Positions 24,075 through 36,325 of a DNA stretch of 64,000 nucleotides are shown piece by piece. Every line of letters begins with the position of its first letter. Within the stretch, counting starts at the first letter, position 1. Below the pieces are notes generated by a model. It searched no databases, was not told the origin of the DNA, and saw only the letters and a program-made list of their open reading frames with translations. Made by a program: the position numbers and the translations under genes. This DNA is from Vandiemenella viatica (lineage: Eukaryota; Arthropoda; Insecta; Orthoptera; Morabidae): assembly GCA_031002005.1 (NCBI GenBank), contig JARYHS010013631.1, forward strand, positions 64,229,832 through 64,293,831. Reading direction: 5' to 3'.

Positions 24075-25252
24075 CAAAGTTGATGCGCTGACTGTTGTAT
24101 ATCACCCGATTAGAAATAACCTCGCAAAATGTCCTCATTTCGACATAATACTATAATAAGTGCCCAGTGTGAATGGTTAGGGGACAAGTGCTCTACATTG
24201 ACCAAAATAGACTTAAGTCGTAGTGTCCGAATAATCCCACTAATTAGGTAATGAACCCTGTACTGTATAAATAAGAGATACAACAATGTATCTGATTTCA
24301 TGTCAATGTATAGCAATTATTTTACTTAGCCTAAACTATATTTTGTTTTTTTTTTCGTGGAAATTTTTCTCCTTACTTCTTACATACAGATACCATTTCA
24401 ATTCACTAAAATTCCTAAATGCTTCCACAACTATACTGTCTTACACTCTAAAAATACAAGTCCTTTCATCTTTGGCATCTCTGATTACTTTAGTCTTGTC
24501 ATTGTTTACTTTAATTTCAAACTTTTTCAGATCAAAGAATTTCTGTTATTAAAAGCTGCAGTTCTTCTCCGCTAAAATCGATTAGTTATCCGCTTACCTG
24601 ATTGCTTTTATTCTTATTCCGGCCACATAAATATCTGTTTATACGTGTCATCTCGAAGAGTCCATAGTCACTCGTTACAGGTACGCGCGCTCGGCTGCCT
24701 GCGCAACAGGCGCTTCAACAAACCTGTCAGCAGTATTGAAAGTTGAGATAGATAGTGACTTCACTTACGAAAAGGTTGAGTGCATTGTGCAATGCATTGA
24801 ACCACCTTTTTTATTCTTCGATGTACTCGTGTCGGTGGCTAGAAGGAGTAAATACGAGGCGCACTTCTGGATTTAGTTCTCAAAGCAGTAAAGTGTTTTT
24901 CTTATAACCTCGCTCAATATGCCTGACGAGTCTATAATCGAATCGGCGGCATTGTAAGCTTTTAACAGCTGGCCTTTAGTCTACAGCCAATGTAGTGTGT
25001 TTGAAGATGCTGAATTTTACATCCACCTATCGCGTTCCAGGGTTCTATAAATCTTCGATGAAAGGCAGCCTTCATAATCACCGATAACCTTTCAAAACTG
25101 AGGATTCAGTCTTCTTCATATTTATCAATTATGGATACCAAAATTTTCTGAATTTTTGATGACTAGGTTGCGAACATCCGTTTCAGCATTTGTAACAGTA
25201 ACGGAATGGCAAGAGTTCCTTCCTTTGTGCTACGGCAGCAAGCCGAGCTTTG
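24075..25252. other. Unassigned, probably intronic
   Basis: No gene or repeat supported. Confidence 0.4.
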
Positions 25253-25382
25253 TGGAGGTTGTTAAGAGCCAAAAAGTTGGAGCACGAAGAGGAGTCGGTG
25301 TGTTTTTTTTCTGAAAAAGGGGTGGTGAGTAATTTTTTGTTCGAAAAGGGGGCGGTTCGCGAAAAATGTTGGGAACCTATAG
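25253..25382. mobile_element. hAT-like terminal fragment
   Basis: The segment ends gttcgcgaaaaatgttgggaacctatag. Its reverse complement resembles the usual hAT end CAG.GGTTCCCAACATTTTTCGCG. It abuts a second hAT-like end that starts at 25390. Confidence 0.4.
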
Positions 25383-25389
25383 TCTAGAG

Positions 25390-26504
25390 CAGGATTTTTC
25401 AAAGTGGGGTACACGATCCCCTGGGTTTCGCCAGTTGATCATAAGGAGTTCGCGACAAGATTTACGCTATGGCGGCTGCCTGGCTGTCTTATGGATCAGA
25501 TGCACACTCTTGCGCGCGTATTTTTTGCTATTTGTCAAAACAGATCATTTATTCCTCTAAGTAATTTTGATGGAATAGTAGTTGTAAACATGAGCCAGTG
25601 GCTAAAAACGTGATCATTACGCGGAAAATATCCAAATACTCAAACATTATCCAGTTAACAAATCTTGAAGAGTGGTCTGGTGGCTAAGTGGTTTTGGATT
25701 TACGTGCAAAGAAGAATCTCAATACACAAAGCCACATCGGGTAGTATGATCTGAAACCCTCGCAAATTAATCGAAAAAAGAAGGAATTAGTATCTTTATT
25801 AAAAACATATGATAATTACGATAACTACTAACTCCGAATATTTACGTGCATCCTTCCCTGTGGCATTCAAAATTCCAAAGACAGGAAATTTATACATTAT
25901 TTGCTGAAGAATTAATTATACCATCTGCTTAAAATAGGTCAGTTGCGTTCTAGGAGACAAATTGTCGAAATTGTTGGGTAAATACCTCTTTCAAATGACA
26001 CAGTTGCACGGCGCATTAAGGAAATGCCATAAAATGTTGATAATCAACTCGCAGAACGATTGGAAAGCAATTATTTCACAATTAAAGTTGATGAATCAAC
26101 AGATATTAGTTGACTGCTGAATTTACTTGGTTTTGTTAGATTTGTATAAAAATATTTCTGGAAAAGATTTTCTGCTATGCAAGAGCTTGGAGAAAATATT
26201 TTCAAGGCCATCAATGATATTTTTGAAGAACATGACGTAAACTGGAGAAGTTGTGTTGGTATTTAGATTGATGGTATACCAAGGTTATAACAGGATGAAT
26301 ATGTTGACTAATCGTTAAGATGAAATATGTTGCTCCTAAAGCACAAAAGTACGGATTGTGCATTACACAGAAATACATTGGTGCGCGAAAAATGCCTGAA
26401 GAATTAAAATCAGCACTGTCAGATTATCCAATAAGTTACATGAAAAAGCATCCGCTCAACTAGAGACTTTTCGCATCACTATGCTATGACATTGGTAGTG
26501 AACA
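25390..26504 (+). pseudogene. hAT transposon pseudogene (ZBED5-like), split by Tc1
   Basis: The left end starts CAGGATTTTTCAAAGTGGGG, a typical hAT terminus. From about 25950 the plus strand gives IPLSNDTVARRIKEM, ESNYFTIKVDESTDIS, ENIFKAINDIFEEHDVNWR, KKMPEELKSAL and CYDIGSEHT. This order matches the hAT transposase core known from ZBED5/FAM200-type proteins, including the first catalytic Asp region (VDEST). Several stops and a frameshift are present. The match stops abruptly at SEHT, where a Tc1-like element is inserted. After that element, TEV and a weak continuation appear at 27585-27660. The 25673-25770 region also resembles a SINE family 2 head (gtggtctggtggctaagtgg). Confidence 0.65.
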
Positions 26505-27580
26505 TACACTGGTCAGCCAGAACATTATGACTACCTACCTACTATCGATATACACCCGTGCAGACACACGCACGGTGCATGTAGTATCAGTGTTTAGAAT
26601 GGGGAAGGCGCGCGATCTATCTGGAGGCTCGGTATGAGCATTTCAGAAAATGTAAGACTTGTCGGGTGTTCGAGGAGTGCTGTGGTGAGTGTCTTCAACA
26701 AATGGCGAAACCAAGGTGAAACTACGTCCAAACGTCGAGAAATCGGGAGGCCACACCTCATTACAGATGTCGGACGTCGTAGGCTGCGCAGACTGATAAA
26801 ACGGGACAGGCGGCGAACTGTTGCGGAACTAACATCAGACTTTAATTCTGGGAAGAGTATAATTGTGTCTGAACACACAGTGCACCGAACACTCTTAACG
26901 ATGGGCCTCCGCAGCTGACGTCCCATGCATGTGCCACCACGACATCGGCAACTACTATTGAAATGGACACGTGATCACCGTCACTGGACGTTGGCGCAGT
27001 AGCAGTGCGTTGAATAGTCTGCTGAATCCCGATACCTTCTTCATCATGCCGATGGGAGGGTGCGAAACCGTCGTTTTCCAGGGAAACAGCTTCTTGACTC
27101 CTGTACTGCGGGACGGAGACAAGCTGACAGCAGAGTACAATGCTGGTGCAGGCACAAATGTTTCGGAGCACACTCTGCACTTCTCAAACAGATCGCCGCG
27201 TATCCCGCTTTACAGAGGGGTCAAGCCTCCGACCTCCACGTTCTGTGAAGAAGCGTAAGCGTCCACCACCTTGTCACGAAGTCGTCGTTTCTCCGTCCTT
27301 CAACCACTCTGTATTGATGCTCACTACAGTAGCACGCGAACAGCTTACCAGCCTCGACGTTTCCGAGATGCTCGTTACCAGAAGCCACGCCTACGAATCA
27401 CTGACCCATAATTTAAGGGATTGCGTGACCTTTGCGTAGATATCTGGTGCCAGACAAGTCAGGAAACTGAACAAGGACTTTTCGAATCCCTGCCACGCCG
27501 AATCGCTGCTGTATTGCGCTCCAAAGATGGACCAACACACTAATACGCAGGCGGTCAAAATGTTTTGGCTGATCAGTGTA
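26505..27580 (+). mobile_element. Tc1-like DNA transposon, defective, with TA target site
   Basis: TA at 26505-26506 and 27579-27580 flanks a 1,072-bp element with ~27-bp inverted ends: CACTGGTCAGCCAGAACATT on the left, and the reverse complement of AAAATGTTTTGGCTGATCAGTG on the right. The transposase is broken into pieces. 26634-26918 encodes the N-terminal HTH region (SRSAVVSVFNKW, GRPHLITDVGRRRLRRL, SEHTVHRTL). A degenerate DDE part lies around 27000-27240 in shifting frames (ESRYLL). The C-terminal GLRDLCVDIW and LFESLPRRI..VL pieces lie at 27420-27525. It is not active and sits inside the hAT pseudogene. Confidence 0.85.
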
Positions 27581-28446
27581 AATAAACGGAAGTGGTGCAT
27601 ATACATGAAGTTGCGATGCTATAGGTAAATCGTAAACGGGACTTATTTTTCAGACATTGTAATACGGCAAAACCGAAGGGAGAATATTTAAGTGACTAGC
27701 ATAGTTTTTAAATAGTGTGTGTCGCGAAGAAGACCCCAAAATACTAGCTCTTCTTGCCGTAACCGATTCCCGTTATAAGCGGTACCCATTGAGGATATAC
27801 CCCTCCATGCAAAATCTCTGGGAAGATGAACTGCGTTGGTTTCCTGTTGCCTTCCCCACTGTGTGTGTTATTGTAAGTGTGGATGATCGTTACAGTGTGT
27901 TGAGTATAGAGTTTTTATTGTATAAAATGAGGGATGAAGAATGGAGACGGTGAAACCTTGTGCCAACACATTCAGGCCTACTCTTCCGAAAGGTACTGGG
28001 ATGACATCCAAGCTTAATGTCACCAACCAACGGATGGGATCAGCTTCAACAGTCTCGTAAGCTTTCACTCCATACCCACTGCATAATAGTTGAGAATTAT
28101 CCGAGGATTTTGGAGCAAAATCTGGTGATTACCACCTCTCAACACTGACGACTGATGATGAAAATTTCTTCACACCAAATCTCGATCCAGCTAACACTGT
28201 GTCAGTGCCGGACACCATCACGGTCCCTGAACCAATTGCGCCAAAGGGACGGACATACTATCTCTAGTACCTTTAAATGGATGTGAAATATTAATAATAA
28301 TACTCATCACTATTAATGTCAATGCTGTATCTATAATCATATGATCATGACTGGTGGGAGAACTGCGTTCTAAGCTGAAAACATGATAGCAGTCATATGA
28401 ATGAATGAAATATTGTTTCGTGTATTGTGAATATATGAAGACTCAC
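27581..28446. other. hAT 3' remainder, then unassigned sequence
   Basis: 27585-27660 may be the degenerate continuation of the split hAT transposase. The rest has no recognised feature and is probably intronic. Confidence 0.35.
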
Positions 28447-28647
28447 CTGACGAGTAGCTGCGGTGGCTGGCGGGGCACTGTGTGGGGTGGTGCTGGGGGC
28501 GGTGGGGGCCGTGGAGGCGGGCGGGGGGGCGGCATGGTGCGGGGGCTGCGTGAAGCGAGGAGGCCCTCTGGACGCGTCACCTTGTGCCGCCATGACGGGC
28601 GTCCACATTGGTCACGTGACCGGGGTAGTTCCTCTGAGGGGTCATGC
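28447..28647 (-). CDS. Candidate GC-rich coding exon, P/A/T-rich
   Basis: On the minus strand, tgtgtttcag/GCATGACC (acceptor at 28648) opens a 201-base GC-rich block closed by ACTCGTCAG/GTGAGT (donor at 28446). Starting at ATG 28608, the block encodes 54 codons in phase 0: MWTPVMAAQGDASRG, PPRFTQPPHHAAPPP, then a P/A/T/S-rich stretch ending AATRQ. This joins in frame to the 23.5 kb exon. The upstream third of the block is instead open in another frame (MTPQRNYPGHVTNVDARHGG), which fits the phase left by the 59.3 kb exon. Therefore the block is either a first coding exon with a 5' UTR, or an internal exon carrying an indel or an internal donor (ACAAG/GTGACG). The protein is not recognised. Confidence 0.5.
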
Positions 28648-28819
28648 CTGAAACACACAAGTCACACAGCGTGTCAGTCAGAATGAACAGTTCACTTCAC
28701 TGTGGCAGGCTGCGAAAGAATCACATTCAGTATTCCCTAAACATTACCAATTGATCAGTGTGAAAATTTCGCAAATCTCGTATATACCAATTGCATAGCA
28801 AAACACTAACCGTGTGCAA

Positions 28820-29130
28820 ATTTCACGAATAAAATACGATGAATAGTGGGCGTGATGGTTTGTAGTAAGTTGAAAGAAGATTCGGCTCGTTCTGATTTCA
28901 TCTAATGAATGCTAACCCACAGCCCTCTACTTTGACGTATCCCTTTCCAGAAGCCTATGTGTTACACACCTCACCAGAATACAACCAACTTGAACAAAAC
29001 ACACAGAGTATATCGATATCTTTGAGAGATGTATTGCTGCTATCAAGCGGTACGCGATCAATCTTTATCGAAACCAACGAAGCCTAGCGTCTTAGCTCTG
29101 AACTATCTCTTAAGTGTGACCTTGATAGTT
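28820..29130. repeat. Dispersed repeat of unknown type, copy 1
   Basis: Shares, in order, ggtttgtagtaag.tg.aagaag.ttcggctc, then gctatcaagcggtacgcgatc, gaagcctagc and gctctgaactatc with 33.77-34.09 kb. No ORF or terminal structure recognised. Confidence 0.5.
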
Positions 29131-29182
29131 AATACTTTTGCCCTTTAAGGGTCGAATTCCAAAAAAAATCCTTTCTTAAAAT

Positions 29183-29860
29183 CAGAGTTGCGCAGAAAAC
29201 CGTTAATCCGTTTATTGTGAACTAACGAAGTTAACAAAATTGAAAAAAGCAACTTTTAAATTGTTAATGGTCTTCTTAACTTCCGTTAAATGGAACTACC
29301 GTTAACTTTAGTCCGTTACATTGGCAGTTGACTTCATTTGGTTTGTTTGAATTGCGTGCGACGCCTCGTTCGTACGTTCGGTGAGTCGGATGGCGAACGA
29401 TTTAGGTTATATGAAGTGCAAGTGTGATGCATATACAACTGTTATGCTAGCCATGATGTGGGTGTGGGCAGGAAAGCTAAAGTTTTGGAGCGTCTCTATT
29501 TTATGTCTGCAAATCGACACTCACTACTCGTGATTTTGATATTTTTATAATGTAACTCTTTCACCGCCAGGAAAATTTCGCTTTTTAGTTGGTATTGGTT
29601 TGGTGTTCGTAAGTGAAATAAATTAAATTGACTTTCATTACATGGGAACTGAAGCTCTTGAATCCGTTAGTGAAAGCAGCAATGAGAATATTAAAAATCC
29701 TTGTTCACATTTATACGATTATATTGCATTTCACTCAAGATTGGGAGAAAAGTTGATTTATAAATGCAAACTATATTTGCCTAAACTTTATATTAAAAAG
29801 AGAGACGTTCCTGTCAGCGCTCAACCATGCACAAAGAAATGTAAATATAGCTTATAATAC
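29183..29860 (+). mobile_element. hAT-like transposon 5' end with BED-type finger fragment
   Basis: The left end CAGAGTTGCGCA is hAT-like and is followed by subterminal gttaac-rich repeats. ORF 29642-29857 (71 codons) contains SHLYDYIAFHSRLGEKLIYKC, resembling the region preceding a BED zinc finger in hAT transposases. No downstream transposase was found, so it is truncated. Confidence 0.4.
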
Positions 29861-31490
29861 CTTGTACTTTGCTATATACTACCTTGAAAAGAAATAACAA
29901 AAATATCCTCATTTGTCTCTTAACTGATATAAGTCATCATTCAGTTCTGTAGATGTAGAATGAAGAACGAAGCTGTATCAATAAACAGGAGGAAAAAAAT
30001 TCCAAACAAAAAAGAAAAAATGGTTCAGAATAGAATTTTAAATATTTTGTACTAAAAAGACGACAACAGTAATGTTATGAATAATTTGTAACGCCACCAC
30101 GCCCTATCATTACAGGAAACATCCATTTATTTGCTAATAAACCTGAGACTCTTAACACAAACTAAAAGTGAAATCATCCTCTTTGGTGACCTCAATATAC
30201 ATTTTGTTTTAAAATACTACTCGAAGTCTTTAAACCATACATTTATGTATGAATAATGACAGGAACAGATTTCATAACAAATTAACTTAACAATCGGAAA
30301 TTGTGATACAGAACTGGTTTTAGAAGAAGCTGTTTATAAAACATCTGTATCGGGTGTTTTGTTCGCAACATTCGAATATTTTCATATGTTTAATGGCTAC
30401 TTATTTTTTCCCATGTTTTCTACATGAACAAAAATGCCTTTTCTAAGATGTCCATAACACGTTAGTTTAAACGCAGTTTTCTTGTCTTATAGTTGTACTG
30501 TTTAACCATAAGAGTTAATGATATTTTAACTACAAGAAGTAGAATAACTGAGTTCTGAATTTTACATTTAAACCATAAGGGATGTGAACTTTTAAGGCTG
30601 GTATGAAATTATTAGGAACAGAAATCTTTAAGAATTTGAACCAAATATATTAATATATAGAAAATCTCAGAATGAAATCACGAATTTCTGGTGCAGTAAC
30701 ACAGCTGAGTAGTTTGTTTCACAATTATTATACATTTTGTTTATTCACTTGTTGATTTGTGTTATTCGTGTTCAGTTTTATCCTATAAGATCATTCCTGG
30801 GTGTACCGTAATTGATAAATTATATGAGCAGTTACGTTATCTACCGATGGAGGTATCGACGCTTTGTGATATAAATCCTCTGCAACAACTACATCTAGTT
30901 CTGGCTTCCATCCAAATGGTAATGGATTGAGGATCCAGTTTCTCTGTCGTTTACGACGAAAGCTGTCTTCGTAATGGACTGAGAACAGAGAGAACATAAA
31001 GGAGTAGTTAAACGCACCGACATCGTTCCCTTGATTATCTGTAAATTGGTACTGGTCCATTGTTGGATAAGGAAGCAAATAAGTGGCAAAAAAATATTAG
31101 ATCACTGCTGCTAAGATTAGCCACTTACTCAATAAATGTTTCAAGTTAGAAGAAATAGAATAATCGTACAATTTGCGATATTAAAACGACAGCCCGATTA
31201 ACGCCTTTGACGTCACAATATATATATATATATATGAGTTGTAGCGTAAGGATAATAGTTTACCAAATTGCGATTTTTATGATATTTAATGTAACTAACA
31301 TCCAGGCTCTTGTGAGTGACACGTCTAACAATAATGTTTTAGAACATACAGATTATCCACTCTCCTAGCAGTTTATAGTTCCACTGAACACATTTTAAAC
31401 TCGTCAGTGACAAAGTAATTTAACAAATATAAAAGACTATACTAAGCCGTTATTTACCTCTACCGAGAACGACGATAAAACATTATATCA
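29861..31490. other. Unassigned AT-rich sequence
   Basis: No supported features apart from a short (TA)n microsatellite near 31211-31229. Confidence 0.45.
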
Positions 31491-31491
31491 G

Positions 31492-31870
31492 ACTAGCTCG
31501 TACCCGCGACTTCGTACGCGTGGATTAAGATTTTTTTTTTTTTGCCAGAGTTAAATATAGAAAGTTGTTGGTAACGAAGGATTGGTCCAAACAATATCGA
31601 GTAGGAATAATATGACAGGAAAGCTATAACTATATCATTGTACCGTCGAACCTGTCTCTTGAAGAGAATCAATTTCCAACATATTTCTGTCACCATTCGA
31701 TAAGGTCTCAAAATTTCGTGACTGCAACTGTTAATCATACTGGAAAAAATATCCTGCGCCCTTCATACAGATTTCCTTATAAAATTTCATCACAACGATA
31801 TAGCCATTTAGTCGTCAAAACGTAACAAAAAGACAGAGACTTACTTCCGTATTTATAATAATATTACTGT
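31492..31870. repeat. Dispersed LINE-tail-like repeat (cgcgacttcgtacgcgtgg)
   Basis: Begins ctagctcgtacccgcgacttcgtacgcgtgg and continues to a caaaacgtaacaaaaagacagagacttactttc-type end. This recalls a widespread insect repeat connected with non-LTR 3' ends. A similar end (gtttcatcgagatcggatg..., then tatatataaag) recurs at 32.3-32.4 kb. Family naming is from memory and uncertain. Confidence 0.35.
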
Positions 31871-32084
31871 GGTTCACACTCAAACACTGACTGTGAACAA
31901 CACCTGAGGGATTATTATAACGTAAAAAAGTGTACACCTACAACATTGCAAGACTACCTACGACTTGCCTCGCATTGCACCCCTAACTTTCTAATATCTA
32001 CAGTTTAACATTCAATCCAAATAACCTACGACCCAGGCCTGACTCTTACGATGAAAAACAATTTTTAAAAATCTTAGCCTCCAA

Positions 32085-32160
32085 GGAGATTTGAACCGGA
32101 CACCACGACGTTCGTAAGCAAGCGCTTTAACCACTGAGCTGCCAGACCACTACACGGAAA
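32085..32160 (-). repeat. SINE family 2 tRNA-like head
   Basis: The minus strand reads gtggtctggcagctcagtgg, then ttaaagcgcttgc and ccggttcaaatctcc. This has good box A- and box B-like blocks, but lacks tRNA folding and a correct anticodon context. Related to the heads at 6.16 and 7.17 kb. Confidence 0.55.
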
Positions 32161-32399
32161 CACGGTACGGTGACGTCCATATCCAACGTGTCTGTCTATC
32201 GCCGTATTTCGAAGTTATGAGATAACATGTGTTATTTATACAGATAATTTTTCAACCAAATGTAGACAGTATTTTTCTCCTTATTTCAAAGGATAAGTGT
32301 GCAAAGTTTCATCGAGATCGGATGAAAACTGTGGAATTGTATGAAGAACAAACAAACAAACAAACATACATTCATCTTTATATATAAAGATTTCTCTCC

Positions 32400-33769
32400 A
32401 AAACTTATCAAGGCATTTAGACTAAGCCACCTGAAGTTAGGAGTAACAAGTGAGAATTTCATCGTTTCATTCCTAAAATATAATCGAATTAGTCGAAACC
32501 AATTAGAAAATATTTTAAATTAGATGGGATGAAATTACAATTGTCCTTTGAATCACTATACCGATTGAAAATACAAAGAGGTAAATAGCAACAAAAAAAT
32601 GTAAGTTTAAAGCTTAGCATTGTAGCGTTCTTTCAAAAAATCGAAATTTAAGAGTTAAACATCAATTCTTCAAGCTTATTTTCTAAATAACGGGGATTTA
32701 CTAACGTTCAAGAATTAATGGCTCTATGAAATTAAACTTTCTTGAAACCTGCGAAGAGTCTACTTCATGTTTCAAACACTAACTGATCAATATTTTCTAA
32801 CATTGTCTGTTGGAGGAAATTGAACCGTACGCTGTATATAAGGTTAGCTAGCTAAATGTGGTTCTGTGTGTAGAGTTGAACAGACACTTAAAATACAAAC
32901 TGAAAGCTTGATGAGTGAAGAAAGGATTTTGGCGGAATCCTACGATGGAAATATTAGACGGCGGTCACACTTTCGGATTGGCTGATTCGTTGACACTGAG
33001 CACAGCAGAAGACAACGTTGTTCAGTCATATAATTAAATCGTTATGTCAAGATGAGAGATAATTCCCAGTACGAAAGTACATGCTCTTTCGAGTGAGACT
33101 AGCCTGAGAACTGGTCACATTACCTTAGAAAATCAGTGTTATTTTCGTTGCTTCTGAAATTTCCCGAAAACGCGTATATCGTCTCTAAAAACGATCCATG
33201 GCTTTTATCTTTCTAAGTTTGTTGTCGCTGTTTTTAGCACCCTGCCGTTCACAGCTGATGAACTTTCATAAGCCGTTAAGGTAGCTATGTACTTCTTTGG
33301 CGAGAAAGTAATTTGTCAGGCATGTTGCCGTAATTTAGCGTGTCCTCGTTCACTTGAATACGTAATGGAGCTGTGAGTCTACTGTATGCGGCCCAGTGTC
33401 CTTAATATACCTAACACAACTCCAAAACACCACTGTACACTAGTTAGAAGTACATGGAACAGGTCGTGCTACGAACTTACTGTCAGTCCCCAAACTGTTC
33501 GACGATATCATGTTAAAAATGGGAGGAAACCAGAAAAGTTTGAATTGAATCTCGAGAATTTAGGTTCAGATACTCTAATCTGATTAGGACATATCTCTCA
33601 AGTGGCACTATGAAATGACAGTCGCTTGCCAAAAAATCCGCTCCAAGTTCTCCAAAACCGCGTCAGGTTGTAGTGCTATCGTTCAGTTACAATACAATTT
33701 ATTATGGTTACTTTAGAATGCAATGGTCTCTGAGTTTGGAGATTTTTAAATAAAATTATTCTAAGTGAC
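32400..33769. other. Unassigned sequence
   Basis: No gene or element supported. Confidence 0.4.
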
Positions 33770-34090
33770 CCGTACGAAATTTTCGTGAATGATATATTAT
33801 GAATAGCTAGGTTATTGGTTTGTAGTAGGATGTAAGAAGAATCGGCTCTTAACATCTTGAGAAACAATAAAAAATTGATTAAATGCTTCCCAAACAGAAA
33901 TAAAAATATCCGGAAAGCTACTTACTCTAGAAAAAATAAAGTTTATCAGTATCTCTGGTGATGCTATCTAGCGGTTTGCGATCTTCCCTTATCGACGCCA
34001 GCGCAGCCTAGCAGCTTGACTCTGAACTGTCGCATACCCCTGTTCATAATTTTGACATTTACGTGTTGAATTTCGAAAATTTCTTTTCTA
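33770..34090. repeat. Dispersed repeat of unknown type, copy 2
   Basis: Same family and same strand as the copy at 28.82-29.13 kb: ggtttgtagtagg, gaagaatcggctc, gatgctatctagcggtttgcgatc, agcctagcagc, ctctgaactgtc. Confidence 0.5.
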
Positions 34091-35213
34091 AATTATCGAT
34101 GTTATCATAGCGGAGAACTTAATCTTTGAAATGATACATAATTTTTTTTCGATTTGGTTAAGTATAAAGTTTAAGACATGGCTCGTAACAAAAAGCACCC
34201 TTTAAAAATAATATATATGATTAATATTTGGCAAAGTAACGTCAAAGTAAAAAAAATTGCTTATTTCAGCCACAGCAAAGAAAGTATTTTGTATGTGTTT
34301 TTAGTTTAAAGATAGGTTATACTAGATATTAGGGAAAATTTAAGATCCCTAGGTAGTAATAAAATTTATGAGATAGACCCGGTAACTAAAATGGTGCGAA
34401 ATTGGCAACTCTGGAAGGCCACTAGTGCCTTTATTTTCCAGGGAAAGAAATTAAAAAAAAAAATTGCAAGCTCTAAACATCGATAGCACACAGGGAGAAT
34501 TATTTCTTAATAATCCGCCTAGAATATAATTTTACAATATTTCAAATATAATATTCGGTTTCTGGACAACGAAACACATATCATGTGTAAATTGAAACCT
34601 GAATCATTTTCTTTATTATACAGAGGCCGGTAGAAGGGAAAATAGCGGAATGGCAGAATTAGGACTCCATTTCCATTTGAGAAATGATCCCCCAAAAGCA
34701 ATCATCTATATACGGAGGGTCCAGGGAATAAATGTTAGTATCTCTGCAGAAGGTGCAGTGGGAAAATATTTCATATAAACTTATTTTTTATTACACAAGG
34801 TTTTCAAAGGTAAGCCACACTATTGGGTGTTTGAAGTGGGAACAATGTACAATAAATTTTAAATTATTCCACAGCTATCTTCAATACATTTTTCAGCATA
34901 TGGTCAGTCTGGGTATAGTGAGGAAACAAGGATACATACCCCTTTTCTTTATCTGAAAGTTTTTATTAGTTTCCGTTCTGTCAAGTTTGGTAATAATGTT
35001 CAGTTGGTTAGCCTCGCCGCCCGAAGTTTCGTCACGGATGTTGCGTGTCGTGGTCAAGGAGGGGAAGAAAAAGATGGCGTCAACCTGCGAAGATGACACG
35101 ATCGGAGAGCCACTACATCTTTTTCCTTTTTTTGACCTATAGCAGAATTAGACGGAGAGGACAGTATACAGCAAGGAGTACTGATTTGTCGAATATATAA
35201 TAATAATAATAAA
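34091..35213. other. Unassigned sequence
   Basis: AT-rich, short ORFs only. Confidence 0.4.
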
Positions 35214-35325
35214 AAACCTTCGGTTATACCGTTTCATGAGTATGGTAGTGTAGTATGGAACCCACATTTTGAGGTTTAAATTCAGAAATTGGAGAGGTTT
35301 CAAAGAAGGCTGATATTTGTTCAGT
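35214..35325 (+). pseudogene. CR1-like LINE fragment running into the gap
   Basis: The plus strand gives YGSVVWNPHFEV, stop, IQKLERFQRR. This is the C-terminal block of the CR1-like LINE family seen at 3.7 and 63.1 kb (there VEWDPHF..QVQALEGVNRR). It is cut off by the run of N at 35326. Confidence 0.6.
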
Positions 35326-36325
35326 NNNNNNNNNNNNNNNNNNNNNNNNNNNNNNNNNNNNNNNNNNNNNNNNNNNNNNNNNNNNNNNNNNNNNNNNNNN
35401 NNNNNNNNNNNNNNNNNNNNNNNNNNNNNNNNNNNNNNNNNNNNNNNNNNNNNNNNNNNNNNNNNNNNNNNNNNNNNNNNNNNNNNNNNNNNNNNNNNNN
35501 NNNNNNNNNNNNNNNNNNNNNNNNNNNNNNNNNNNNNNNNNNNNNNNNNNNNNNNNNNNNNNNNNNNNNNNNNNNNNNNNNNNNNNNNNNNNNNNNNNNN
35601 NNNNNNNNNNNNNNNNNNNNNNNNNNNNNNNNNNNNNNNNNNNNNNNNNNNNNNNNNNNNNNNNNNNNNNNNNNNNNNNNNNNNNNNNNNNNNNNNNNNN
35701 NNNNNNNNNNNNNNNNNNNNNNNNNNNNNNNNNNNNNNNNNNNNNNNNNNNNNNNNNNNNNNNNNNNNNNNNNNNNNNNNNNNNNNNNNNNNNNNNNNNN
35801 NNNNNNNNNNNNNNNNNNNNNNNNNNNNNNNNNNNNNNNNNNNNNNNNNNNNNNNNNNNNNNNNNNNNNNNNNNNNNNNNNNNNNNNNNNNNNNNNNNNN
35901 NNNNNNNNNNNNNNNNNNNNNNNNNNNNNNNNNNNNNNNNNNNNNNNNNNNNNNNNNNNNNNNNNNNNNNNNNNNNNNNNNNNNNNNNNNNNNNNNNNNN
36001 NNNNNNNNNNNNNNNNNNNNNNNNNNNNNNNNNNNNNNNNNNNNNNNNNNNNNNNNNNNNNNNNNNNNNNNNNNNNNNNNNNNNNNNNNNNNNNNNNNNN
36101 NNNNNNNNNNNNNNNNNNNNNNNNNNNNNNNNNNNNNNNNNNNNNNNNNNNNNNNNNNNNNNNNNNNNNNNNNNNNNNNNNNNNNNNNNNNNNNNNNNNN
36201 NNNNNNNNNNNNNNNNNNNNNNNNNNNNNNNNNNNNNNNNNNNNNNNNNNNNNNNNNNNNNNNNNNNNNNNNNNNNNNNNNNNNNNNNNNNNNNNNNNNN
36301 NNNNNNNNNNNNNNNNNNNNNNNNN
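35326..36325. other. Assembly gap (1,000 N)
   Basis: Exactly 1,000 unresolved bases, so probably a scaffolding gap of arbitrary size. The sequence before it is a LINE fragment, which may be why the assembly broke here. Confidence 1.

Noticed and set aside
32085..32160. tRNA gene
   Set aside because: It has box A/B-like blocks but is a dispersed repeat with related copies at 6.1 and 7.2 kb and does not form a full cloverleaf.
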